From assembly GCA_902518965.1 (NCBI GenBank), contig CABYIQ010000020.1, forward strand, positions 1-33,248: a stretch of 33,248 nucleotides of DNA, written 5' to 3'. Shown one piece after another: positions 14,564-22,062 of the stretch (within the stretch, counting starts at the first letter, position 1; the number at the start of each line of letters is the position of its first letter). Under the pieces are notes generated by a model. The model was not told where the DNA came from and made no database searches. It saw only the letters and a program-made list of their open reading frames with translations. Source of the stretch: an uncultured SAR116 cluster alpha proteobacterium (lineage in GTDB: Bacteria; Pseudomonadota; Alphaproteobacteria; Puniceispirillales; Puniceispirillaceae). The translations under genes and the position numbers were made by a program.

Positions 14564-15718
14564 ATGACCTTAAAAATTCCATACGATTCCTCAATTCTTC
14601 CGTGTAATGTTCGCTCCCGTTTTGTTGATAATAGTAATGGGTTAGAAATGCATATTCTAGAGACAGGATACGAAACTTTTGGACGCCCTGCACTTCTACT
14701 TTTGCACGGATTTCCAGAAATTGCGTTTAGTTGGCGAAACGTTATGCCTCTTCTTGCCGACTCAGGTTATCATGTTATTGCACCAGACCTTAGAGGATAT
14801 GGCAGAACAATTGGATGGGGGCCTGTAAGTTTTGATGATGATTTGGGGCCTTTTACGATTTTTAACGCCGTACGTGATGCAATTGGCTTAATTAATGCTC
14901 TTGGCTATGACCGAATAGCCGGAGTTGTTGGTCATGATTACGGGGCATCAATTGCAGCATGGTGCGCACTTATCCGGCCTGATATATTTTCACGTTGTGT
15001 GCTCATGAGCGCACCTTTCGATGGCGCTCCAAAACTGCCTGAACCCGGAGCAGCTTATGAAAGCGGTCTACTTAAAACGTCTCATATCGACGAACAGCTT
15101 CGGATACTTAAGCGGCCTAGAAAACACTATTACACTTATTATTCAACAAGACAGGCGAATGAAGATATGTCAGGCTGTGATCAGGGAATTCATGATTTTC
15201 TGCGCGCTTATTTTCATCACAAGAGTGCAGACTGGAAGGAGAACAAGCCTTTCCGTCTCAACGCATGGACGGCTACTGAACTGGAGAAATTGCCAACATA
15301 TTATATTATGGAACTACACGAAACAATGCCTGAAACTGTGGCAAAGGTAATGCCTAGTGATGTTGATATCCAAAATAATCACTGGTTAACTGAGGATGAG
15401 CTAGCTGTTTACACAAAGGAATATATCCGTAATGGATTTCAAGGGGGGCTAAACTGGTATCGTCGCAGCACCACTCATTTTGATCAAAAACAATTACATC
15501 TTTTTTCAGGCAAAACTATTGACATACCATCATGTTTTATTTCAGGTGCAAGTGATTGGGGAGTTTTTCAGCGCCCTGGGGCTGCTGAGCGGATGAACGG
15601 CAATGTCTTTACAGATATGAGATTATTTGAGCTCATTGCAGATGCTGGCCATTGGGTCCAACAAGAACAGCCTGAAAAAACTTGCGAGTCACTGCTGAAT
15701 TTCCTTCAGATGAGTTAA
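14564..15718 (+). CDS. Alpha/beta hydrolase, epoxide hydrolase type
   Basis: A 384-residue alpha/beta hydrolase. HGFPE at 48-52 forms the oxyanion region typical of epoxide hydrolases, the nucleophile elbow is GHDYGAS with Asp125 in place of Ser, an acid lies in ISGASDWG (about residue 331) and the catalytic His is His363 (AGHWVQQE). An Asp nucleophile places it with soluble epoxide hydrolases and haloalkane dehalogenases; HGFP favours the former. The cap region between about 160 and 300 is longer than in the usual 300-330-residue members. No signal peptide. It is the tRNA-proximal gene of unit A; only the arm sequence lies between it and tRNA-Arg. Confidence 0.88.
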   Translation: MTLKIPYDSSILPCNVRSRFVDNSNGLEMHILETGYETFGRPALLLLHGFPEIAFSWRNVMPLLADSGYHVIAPDLRGYGRTIGWGPVSFDDDLGPFTIFNAVRDAIGLINALGYDRIAGVVGHDYGASIAAWCALIRPDIFSRCVLMSAPFDGAPKLPEPGAAYESGLLKTSHIDEQLRILKRPRKHYYTYYSTRQANEDMSGCDQGIHDFLRAYFHHKSADWKENKPFRLNAWTATELEKLPTYYIMELHETMPETVAKVMPSDVDIQNNHWLTEDELAVYTKEYIRNGFQGGLNWYRRSTTHFDQKQLHLFSGKTIDIPSCFISGASDWGVFQRPGAAERMNGNVFTDMRLFELIADAGHWVQQEQPEKTCESLLNFLQMS

Positions 15719-15810
15719 AAGAGCTATCTATGCGTGTTAAAGAACAGCCACCAGAGAGACTGCTTCTTCGAAAAATATTAGTTTTATATCCCATCAGGTA
15801 GAGCCAGTGG

Positions 15811-15868
15811 CAGAGGTGTGGCAGACCAGAATATAGGGAAATGAAAACGACTTAAGTCATTGTTTTTT
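15811..15868. repeat. tRNA-proximal arm of unit A, homologous to 7374-7431
   Basis: Shares GCAGAGGTGTGGCAGACC (TGTGGCA at 15817-15823), TATAGGGAAAT and TAAGTCATTG with the arm of unit B before att site 2. Both arms end exactly where the 75-bp core begins. Confidence 0.7.
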
Positions 15869-15869
15869 A

Positions 15870-15946
15870 TGGCGACTCCGGGAGGACTCGAACCCCCAAC
15901 CTGCTGATTAGAAGTCAGCTGCTCTATCCAGTTGAGCTACGGAGCC
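15870..15946 (-). tRNA. tRNA-Arg(UCU), intact, island insertion target
   Basis: 77 nt including encoded CCA. Acceptor GGCTCCG pairs with CGGAGTC (one G-U), the anticodon loop CTTCTAA gives UCU, the T stem GGGGG/CCTCC closes with one G-U, discriminator G. It is the only one of the three copies with a matching 5' acceptor strand. Its 3' end points into the island, so every insertion kept this gene whole and pushed older partial copies leftwards. Confidence 0.95.
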
Positions 15947-16036
15947 ACAGCTTTGTTGTAATCGCGTGATAACATAGAATCAAGCAAGCAATCTGGTGCC
16001 AGAAGAAATTGCCGGATGTCTTTTTGAAAATTTAGG

Positions 16037-16345
16037 CTAATGTGTCCAGCTACCCACACGGTTAAAAGCGAAATTATCTGCATAAGTCTTCCTTCGCAGC
16101 CTTCGTTGTTTCGGTTTGACCACCTCAAAAGCAAGATTATGCGCCCTGCAATAAGCAATAGCAGCGTCAGAGCTTTCAAAGTAGAGCTTTACTTGCCGGG
16201 CTGTGTCTGCTGATGACTGCCAGCCCATCAGAGGCTCGGGTACCACTTTAGATGCACGTGGATGTTCTAGAACCCAGCTTTTTGTCTTGCCACGGCCTGA
16301 CTGCATTGCTGTCTTTGCTGGCTTGTAGATTTTGGCAACACGCAT
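16037..16345 (-). CDS. NDUFS4-like accessory subunit of complex I
   Basis: A 102-residue protein matching the alphaproteobacterial ETC complex I subunit family (NDUFS4, 18-kDa subunit): ARIYKP-like start (AKIYKPAKTAMQSG), the central PLMGWQSSADT, and the conserved end SYADNFAFNR (here TYADNFAFNRVGSWTH). It stabilises the NADH-binding arm of respiratory complex I. The ATG at 16345 is preferred because GAGGG lies five bases before it; a GTG four codons upstream is possible. TATAAT just upstream could be its -10 element. First chromosomal gene outside the island. Confidence 0.88.
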   Translation of the reverse strand: MRVAKIYKPAKTAMQSGRGKTKSWVLEHPRASKVVPEPLMGWQSSADTARQVKLYFESSDAAIAYCRAHNLAFEVVKPKQRRLRRKTYADNFAFNRVGSWTH

Positions 16346-16423
16346 GACGACCCTCACATTATATACCCGTATATGCTCTTATCTAGTAGTCTTGCGAAAC
16401 AGAGACATGATACGGATGGGAAA

Positions 16424-16500
<77 letters not shown>

Positions 16501-16580
16501 ACAGCCCGGTTTTACACCCACCTAAGAAGAAAATTCAACCCTAAATCTTCTGGCATTTGCAAAAAATACACAGACTAGGT

Positions 16581-17075
16581 TCAGCTCTGGCTGTCCAGAG
16601 CACGCATCAATACCTCTGGCAGGATGAGTAAGCTGCCTGTTTTCAGGCCCTGCAATTTTGCCTGACCAGCTTTCAACTCGACCACATAGCGGGCTGGTTT
16701 GCCAGACGGCAGCCGCTTTTTGGAAAAGGGTACGGTATTTTCATGACGAGACACTAGGGTCAGTTCAGAAGAAAAAAATAGAATATCCAGGCTGGTCGGC
16801 GTGTTTTTCATCCAGAAGCTTCTGTAATCTTCTCCCGGCCAGACAAATAACATCCCGTCCCCACTACCCAGATCGTATCTATTCATAAGCCCCTTTTGGC
16901 GCGCTGCAGGAGTAGCTGCCAGCTCAAGCAGATAGTAAAATTGCTTACCTTCAGGCGTTTGAATCACAACCGGATAACTGGCCAAATCAGCAACCGCTGT
17001 TCCTGCCTGGAAGGCAATAATCAGAGCTGTTAGAAACCGCATCAATCGCGCACTTTTAGAAAGACACATCATCAT
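16581..17075 (-). CDS. Exported DUF192 family protein
   Basis: About 164 residues. The mature domain has the family hallmarks ARQKGLMNR, GDGMLFVWP, FWMKNTPTSLDILFF and a final Gly-Leu-x-x-Gly near the end, and follows a signal peptide (LMRFLTALIIAFQAGTAVA). DUF192 proteins are small periplasmic beta-barrel-like proteins of unclear function. Start: AAAGG precedes three ATGs at 17075, 17072 and 17069, which overlap the end of the upstream HDAC-family gene by up to 20 bp; an ATG at 17042 gives a shorter signal but a weaker ribosome site. The overlap suggests translational coupling with the deacetylase-like gene. Confidence 0.82.
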   Translation of the reverse strand: MMMCLSKSARLMRFLTALIIAFQAGTAVADLASYPVVIQTPEGKQFYYLLELAATPAARQKGLMNRYDLGSGDGMLFVWPGEDYRSFWMKNTPTSLDILFFSSELTLVSRHENTVPFSKKRLPSGKPARYVVELKAGQAKLQGLKTGSLLILPEVLMRALDSQS

Positions 17076-18171
17076 AAAGCCTTTCAAACCAGCGGCGAGG
17101 TTTCTTGCGCGCCCACCTATGTGTCCATTTAAGCCCAGCCAGAAGTCTGCTTGCAGTTTCCGGTAAGTCACATCGATAAGGGTCTTTCCCCGAAATCAAA
17201 CCCCAAAGACCAGCCCATGCCCGTGCAGTGCTGATCGGGTTATAGCCACCACCGCCGAGAACCAGTGTTGGCTTTCTCAGCCCCAAAACCTTCTCTGCAG
17301 CCTGCCAATAGCCATTATTTGAAAAAACTAGCCCGGATTGGGGATCATCTTCCAGACCGTCACAGCCAGCTTGCAACACAATATATTCAGGTGCGAAACG
17401 CGCGACCTCAGGGAGGATATCCTGGTCTATGCAGCGCAACAACTCATCATTACCAGCCCCCCGCTCAAGGGTAAAATTCCGAGCAAAACCCTCACCATTA
17501 TCTCCTGATTGCCCTGTACGCGGCCACCGGTTTTTCTCATGAATAGACCATAATTGCACACGTTCATCACCAGAAAGATGGGCTTGCACACCGTCAGGGT
17601 GATGTGCATCAATATCAATATAAGCGACTTTCTGCGCTCCTTTGAGCAACAGCCGCAAAATCGCTAAAGCAGGATCATTGACAAAACAAAACCCGTTTGC
17701 CTTGTCCGGCATGCCATGGTGTGTTCCCCCAGAAGGGTTGAAAGCTGTTTTCACCCTGCCCTCAAACAGGGCATCCGCAGCCATAAGACTGGCTGCAGCA
17801 GCTGTTGCTGGCCGGCGGTAAACATCAGCAAAGATGGGGTTGTTATCAAGCCCAATTCGATAGCGTTGCATGTCTGCATCCTGCAATGCCTGATCCCGCT
17901 CAGCCATCTGCAAGGCACGGATGTAAGACATATCATGAAACAGATTCAGTTGTTCTGGCGACGCTGGTTCAACAGGCTGATAGTATTTATCTGGAAGCCA
18001 GTTTAAGATACGGCATAAATCGATCACAGGCCAGACCCGAGGGATATTTAGCGGATGACCTTCACCATAGACAGATCCGCGAAAAATATCAGACCCAAAA
18101 AATACATAATCAACGCAACCAGAGGCGGTTAAACCTGATCTTGCTGTTGAAATCTTCTCATTTTTAGTCAT
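17056..18171 (-). CDS. Histone deacetylase / AcuC family amidohydrolase
   Basis: A 371-residue zinc amidohydrolase of the arginase-deacetylase fold. The His dyad is His151-His152 (GGTHHG), zinc ligands are Asp188 and His190 (IDIDAHH) and Asp271 (QAGCDGLEDDP), and the transition-state Tyr310 is in GGGGYNP. All are present, so it is probably active on acetyl-lysine proteins, acetylpolyamines or a related amide; the exact substrate cannot be told. No signal peptide, hence cytoplasmic. It overlaps the DUF192 gene downstream, as an operon. The gap to nhaA (18172-18279) holds divergent promoters. Confidence 0.9.
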   Translation of the reverse strand: MTKNEKISTARSGLTASGCVDYVFFGSDIFRGSVYGEGHPLNIPRVWPVIDLCRILNWLPDKYYQPVEPASPEQLNLFHDMSYIRALQMAERDQALQDADMQRYRIGLDNNPIFADVYRRPATAAAASLMAADALFEGRVKTAFNPSGGTHHGMPDKANGFCFVNDPALAILRLLLKGAQKVAYIDIDAHHPDGVQAHLSGDERVQLWSIHEKNRWPRTGQSGDNGEGFARNFTLERGAGNDELLRCIDQDILPEVARFAPEYIVLQAGCDGLEDDPQSGLVFSNNGYWQAAEKVLGLRKPTLVLGGGGYNPISTARAWAGLWGLISGKDPYRCDLPETASRLLAGLKWTHRWARKKPRRWFERLYDDVSF

Positions 18172-18279
18172 TATAATGCAGAAAACTAAATGGTGGCCGA
18201 GTTAACTGAACGTGCCTAACGTAGACTAACCCGAAGTTGCCCGGTAAATTTTAGAGTTGTTTAACACAGGATAAAGAAC

Positions 18280-19533
18280 ATGTCATCGTCATCAAATGGC
18301 TCGCTCTGGAGCTTTATTCAGGAATATTCAGTTCTTCTGGTTTTTGGGGCTTTTGGCGCACTGATTTGGGCGAACATTAATTACGACAGCTATCATCATA
18401 TTGTCGATATGGTACTGGTCGACCATTTCTTTATTGGTCATCTTCATGATGGCCACCGCACCTTAACTCTGCATTATCTGATTAATGATGTGCTGATGGC
18501 GCTGTTCTTTGCCATAGCCGGTAAAGAGGTGTGGGAAGCAGTAGCCCTTAAGTCAGGCTCTCTAAGGGGTAAGAAGGCTATGACACCCTTAATCGCTACA
18601 GCAGGCGGCATTATAGGGCCAGCAGGCGTGTACCTTTTCGGAGCCTATATGTTGGGCAAGCTAGCCATCCTGTCAAATGGCTGGGCTATACCGATTGCCA
18701 CAGACATTGCTTTTTCTTATCTTGTCGGCCGGATTATCTTTGGGGCCAAACACCCGGCTGTTGGGTTTTTGCTGCTGCTGGCTATCGCCGACGATGCGGC
18801 TGGTCTTGTAATTCTCGCTGTATTCTATCCGCAAGGCGAGCTCTCACCTGAATGGTTGCTCTTGTCAGTGGGTGCAGCATTGGTGGTCTGGTATATATTT
18901 AATTATCTGCCCCGGCAGATGGACAAGGACGACAACGCCCGGCCAGTCTCAACAAAGGTTCGGTCCCGCTTTGGCTTCTGGCCTTATGTGGTTGCTGCAG
19001 CATTGAGCTGGTATGGTTTCCAACAAGCAGGCATTCACCCTGCTCTGGGACTGCTTCCAGTTATTCCTGCTCTTCCGCATGCTGACACGCCTTTTGGCCT
19101 GTTCGGGAAGAAAGAAAGCTTTAAACATGATATGCTTAATGATGCTGAACACGGCTTAAAAGCTCCCGTTGAGGTAATTTTGATGCTGTTTGGCTTTGCA
19201 AATGCCGGGGTGGTGTTTTCATCAATTGGGGAGGCAACATGGCTGGTTTTGATCGGCCTTATTGTAGGTAAACCACTAGGCATTTTGTTCTTTGGTTGGC
19301 TTGCGGCTGCGCCAATGCGACTTGGCCTGCCTGAGGGCATGCGCATAATCGACCTTTTGATTATTGGCTTTGTTGCCGCGATTGGCTTTACCGTCTCGCT
19401 GTTCATCTCCGCAGTTGCCTTCTCGCCAGGCATTGTTCAAGATGCAGCCAAAATGGGTGCACTATTCTCTTTTGGAGCTGTTTTTATATCAATCGGCGTG
19501 GCAAAGGTCATAGGTGTGAAAAAGATAACCTGA
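18280..19533 (+). CDS. nhaA: Na+/H+ antiporter NhaA
   Basis: A 417-residue inner-membrane antiporter with about twelve helices. The ion-binding pair Asp171-Asp172 (AIADDAAG) corresponds to Asp163-Asp164 of E. coli NhaA, and Asp142 in IATDIAFSY to Asp133. The late helix motif IGFTVSLFIS and the length fit the family. AGGATAAAGAAC precedes the ATG. It exchanges sodium for protons and supports pH and salt homeostasis, fitting a marine cell. A GAGCA/TGCTC hairpin after the stop (19544-19572) may act as a weak terminator. Confidence 0.93.
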   Translation: MSSSSNGSLWSFIQEYSVLLVFGAFGALIWANINYDSYHHIVDMVLVDHFFIGHLHDGHRTLTLHYLINDVLMALFFAIAGKEVWEAVALKSGSLRGKKAMTPLIATAGGIIGPAGVYLFGAYMLGKLAILSNGWAIPIATDIAFSYLVGRIIFGAKHPAVGFLLLLAIADDAAGLVILAVFYPQGELSPEWLLLSVGAALVVWYIFNYLPRQMDKDDNARPVSTKVRSRFGFWPYVVAAALSWYGFQQAGIHPALGLLPVIPALPHADTPFGLFGKKESFKHDMLNDAEHGLKAPVEVILMLFGFANAGVVFSSIGEATWLVLIGLIVGKPLGILFFGWLAAAPMRLGLPEGMRIIDLLIIGFVAAIGFTVSLFISAVAFSPGIVQDAAKMGALFSFGAVFISIGVAKVIGVKKIT

Positions 19534-19619
19534 GAGGTGAAAACGAGCACCGGCAGGCTTGCAGGTATGCTCCTATTTGTTGACAGTAAAAAATAAAATT
19601 TTATTTCGGGGTATAAATA

Positions 19620-19745
19620 ATGGGTAATAAGAAGGATCTACCAGCAGGCGTTCCAGAAGAAAACGAATATCATAGTTTGCATTGGACTGTCATTTTAGCT
19701 TTCTTGTGCGCCTGCGGGGCAATCTATATGCTGATGTTTGCCTAA
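19620..19745 (+). CDS. Single-helix membrane peptide, 41 residues
   Basis: Starts ATG-Gly-Asn-Lys-Lys, has a polar Pro/Glu-rich N-terminus (residues 1-20) and one membrane helix (TVILAFLCACGAIYMLMF) close to the C-terminus. The upstream ribosome site is only GGGG eight bases before. Size and layout resemble small accessory subunits of membrane complexes, but no partner is evident. It lies between nhaA and the IscU-like gene on the same strand and may be co-transcribed with the latter (42 bp gap). Confidence 0.5.
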   Translation: MGNKKDLPAGVPEENEYHSLHWTVILAFLCACGAIYMLMFA

Positions 19746-19787
19746 AAAGGCATAACAAATTTTCGAGCGGGGATAGGGTCAGCTCAT

Positions 19788-20213
19788 ATGCAGTCTATAT
19801 ATCAGGACCAACTTCTTGCCCTTGCCCGCCGAGTGCGTGACAACAGCTCAATCGTTTTGACTGAACCCTCGCATGTGGCAGAGGTAAACAATCCAGTATG
19901 CGGTGACCGTGTCCTGTCTACCATCAAGTTAGAAAATAATATGATTATTGCCGCTCATGCGGAAGCAAAAGGCTGCGCTCTATGTGAAGCAGGCGCCGGC
20001 CTCTGGCTTGATATTGTGGTTGGCCAAGACATTTCATCTCTTTTAAGCTATCATACAGCGCTTACAAGCTGGCTTTTAGGAGAGAATGATATGGAAATCT
20101 CAGTGAAATTCCCAAATGGTCTAGACAGCTTCTCACCTGTGCGACCTATTAAGAACAGGCATAAATGCGTCACACTTGCATTTTCTACAGCTGATAAATT
20201 TAAGAGAGTGTGA
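19788..20213 (+). CDS. IscU/SufU/NifU-N iron-sulfur scaffold protein
   Basis: A 141-residue scaffold-type protein. The three cluster-ligating cysteines are Cys38 in NPVCGD (with Asp40), Cys63 in KGCALCEA and Cys127 in NRHKCVTL, an arrangement conserved in IscU-type scaffolds that assemble [2Fe-2S] clusters from desulfurase-derived sulfur. Cys66 is an extra cysteine where a Ser is frequent. The basic motif before the last Cys (PIKNRHKC) is also typical. The gene is not in an isc/suf operon here, so it may be the stand-alone NifU-like copy frequent in Alphaproteobacteria. Confidence 0.85.
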   Translation: MQSIYQDQLLALARRVRDNSSIVLTEPSHVAEVNNPVCGDRVLSTIKLENNMIIAAHAEAKGCALCEAGAGLWLDIVVGQDISSLLSYHTALTSWLLGENDMEISVKFPNGLDSFSPVRPIKNRHKCVTLAFSTADKFKRV

Positions 20214-20234
20214 CAAACGTTGCCTCATTAAAAG

Positions 20235-20267
20235 ACAAAAAAGGCCTAAGATCACACCAGAGGCCTT
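20235..20267 (-). terminator. Rho-independent terminator for the 32-residue gene
   Basis: On the minus strand AAGGCCT (20261-20267) and AGGCCTT (20241-20247) form a 7-bp stem with a 13-nt loop followed by a run of T. It lies 30 bp after the stop of the small gene at 20297-20395 and between convergent genes, so it may also slow plus-strand transcripts of the IscU-like gene. Confidence 0.6.
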
Positions 20268-20296
20268 GAAGATTTAACAAATACAAATAGCAGTGC

Positions 20297-20395
20297 CTAT
20301 TTAGGCTCAATAGATGAGCGGCCAAAAGCCCAGATCGCGATACATAATATCAGCGGAAAGCCGATAACCAGCAACAGACCAATTGTTGGATCCAT
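20297..20395 (-). CDS. Single-helix membrane peptide, 32 residues
   Basis: ATG at 20395 with GGGA nine bases upstream. The peptide starts MDPTIG, has one membrane helix (LLLVIGFPLILCIAIWAF) and a short basic-polar tail (GRSSIEPK). Shape and tail recall tiny oxidase subunits such as CcoQ, but the match is too short to claim. A terminator directly downstream in the right orientation supports it as an expressed gene. Upstream to 20542 lies an AT-rich gap with no gene. Confidence 0.5.
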   Translation of the reverse strand: MDPTIGLLLVIGFPLILCIAIWAFGRSSIEPK

Positions 20396-20542
20396 GAAAT
20401 TGTTTCCCGTCAGGTAATATTTTATGAATTTACGCCGGACACCATCAAATGCATAGCCCGCTCGATTACTTTAACTTAGTGCAAACATCAACTCAAGTCC
20501 TATGTGGTTGAGGTAGATTTTCACCGCTTGCCCAGCTGTTCT

Positions 20543-21873
20543 TCAATCCAACAGCAGACCAAACCTTGCACGTAGGCGAGCATCAATTTCCGCGTCAAGC
20601 ACCTCATTATCCCCCTGTGCCAAAATGGCTGCAACTTTGGCCGTGGCTTCGTTAACCAGCACCGGCTTTCCCTGCTCTTCCCATTCCTTTGGGCTAGACC
20701 TGTCTGCTAAGTCAGGGTAAATATACTCCGATTGCATCAGCGACAAGGTCTGCTTATGGCCAAGATAATGGCCCGGTCCATCAATACAAACATCGCGGAA
20801 GACATCAACGCTGAGGCTTTAGTCACTCACATCCACACCCCTCACACAACGAAGACACTGACCCAGCATGTCATTATCGATCACAAGACTTTCAAGGCAG
20901 AAGCCCATCAGTGAGGCATGCATCCCGGCAGCCTCATAAACCATATTTAGTCCTGACAAACCAGCCATGACCAGTGTTAAGCCCTTTTCATAGCCTGATT
21001 GCGCATCTGGAAGTTTTGCATCGGCCATGCCAGCTGCCGCCCCACTAGGCAGACCAAAATGCTGTAGCATCTGTGCGCAGGCTGCTGTCAGCAACCCCTG
21101 CTCGCCAGACCCACCAGACATCGACCCGGTGCGTAAATCAGAAACAAAAGGCCAGGTACCAGCAATTATTGGGTGACCGGGAATCATTCCATTAACATAA
21201 ACAAGGCCAGCCAGAACTTCGGCAACAGCTTGCGCTACAGCTCCAGCAACAGATGCAGGGGCAGTTGCTCCAGCCTGACCCGCTGATAACAATAAAACGG
21301 GCATGCCTGCCGTCACCATAGGCCTCTGAAAAAAATGAATATTTTCCATCTTTTGAACAATTCGTGCTGCATCATAAATATCATTCAATTCAGAATCTCG
21401 ATATTCATTCTTTTTTAAATCAACCAGATGCACCGCCGCACCAGCAGTGCCATAATGCACACGCGTTCCAGAAAGACGCAGGTCAAAATTGGGGTCACGC
21501 CCATATAGAGTAATATCCTTTGCCGCTAGCTCTAGTGCTTTATCCACCACTTGACGATTGAAACGCAGCCTTCCGTCATTACCCTGACGGGCACCGAAGG
21601 CTGTCATATACGCCACGCCGCTGGTAGGGGCTTGCGACAAACCTATCTCATCCAAAATCTGATAGATGGTTTGCTCTATTTTCTGGATTTGCGCATTTGT
21701 CAAGGGTTTGTACTGGCCTCCACTTAGACCAGGTTGGACCGGCTTAACATCAGTGGCGAGGGGTGCAGCTCGCAATGCGTGCCTAGCTAAGCGTCCACCA
21801 CCTCTTTTAGGTTGCTCACCTCTAGTATCTGCAGCGTTATTTTTTTTAGATCGTCGCCGTTGATATCATCCAT
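20543..21873 (-). pseudogene. Decayed trimethylamine methyltransferase (MttB) family gene
   Basis: Reads as a non-pyrrolysine MttB-family corrinoid-dependent methyltransferase (N-terminal GGGRLARHALRAAPL, PVQPGLSGGQYKPL; central MPVLLLSAGQAGATAPAS; FVSDLRTGSMSGGSGEQG; C-terminal GPGHYLGHKQTLSLMQSEY and IDARLRARF). Three lesions are visible. A run of eight A (21840-21847) needs a ninth to join the ATG at 21873 to the main frame. The region between QRPM and TAGMPV (about 21310-21320) lacks about 70 residues present in family members, making about 443 codons instead of about 515. An in-frame TAA at 20819-20821 follows VDVSD, after which the same frame continues with conserved sequence to the real end at 20543. 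The product cannot be functional as it stands. Confidence 0.88.
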
Positions 21874-22062
21874 GGCCTATCCTTCTGTACAGCCCACAAA
21901 TTGAAATGATCTTTTCTGATTTCTGCCTTCCTCTCAAACACTGGAACCAATTTTTTAACTCAGTCAAATGAAAAATGTATCAGCATTAAAAATTTACAGA
22001 GAGCGATATGCAACATCTTGAGCAATTGGGAAAAACCAACATCTCTCCCAACCATTTTTAAC

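Larger units (their letters stand above)
7507..15868. mobile_element. Integrative unit A, 8.4 kb, cargo only, no integrase
   Basis: Lies between att site 2 and the intact tRNA-Arg gene. Both ends carry the arm sequences found at the ends of unit B. Cargo: a small exported peptide, an ABC exporter, a class III cyclase-TPR protein, two small alpha-beta-barrel-like proteins, a methyltransferase, a lipoprotein and an alpha/beta hydrolase. No recombinase, transposase or replication gene is present. Base composition is uneven, with an extremely AT-rich methyltransferase, and a tRNA-Glu relic lies at 8214-8257, so the unit is a mosaic of several acquisitions. Confidence 0.55.

Noticed and set aside
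20819-20821. Stop codon in the MttB homologue as pyrrolysine readthrough
   Set aside because: Pyrrolysine uses UAG; this is UAA. The gene also has a frameshift and an internal deletion, so plain decay explains it.
21840-21847. Programmed slippage at the A8 run of the mttB pseudogene
   Set aside because: An A-run could allow slippage, but the downstream ochre stop and internal deletion make rescue pointless.
21980-22056. TTGGGA/TCCCAA hairpin as terminator of the binding-protein gene
   Set aside because: A 6-bp stem exists on the minus strand but no T-run follows it, so I did not list it.
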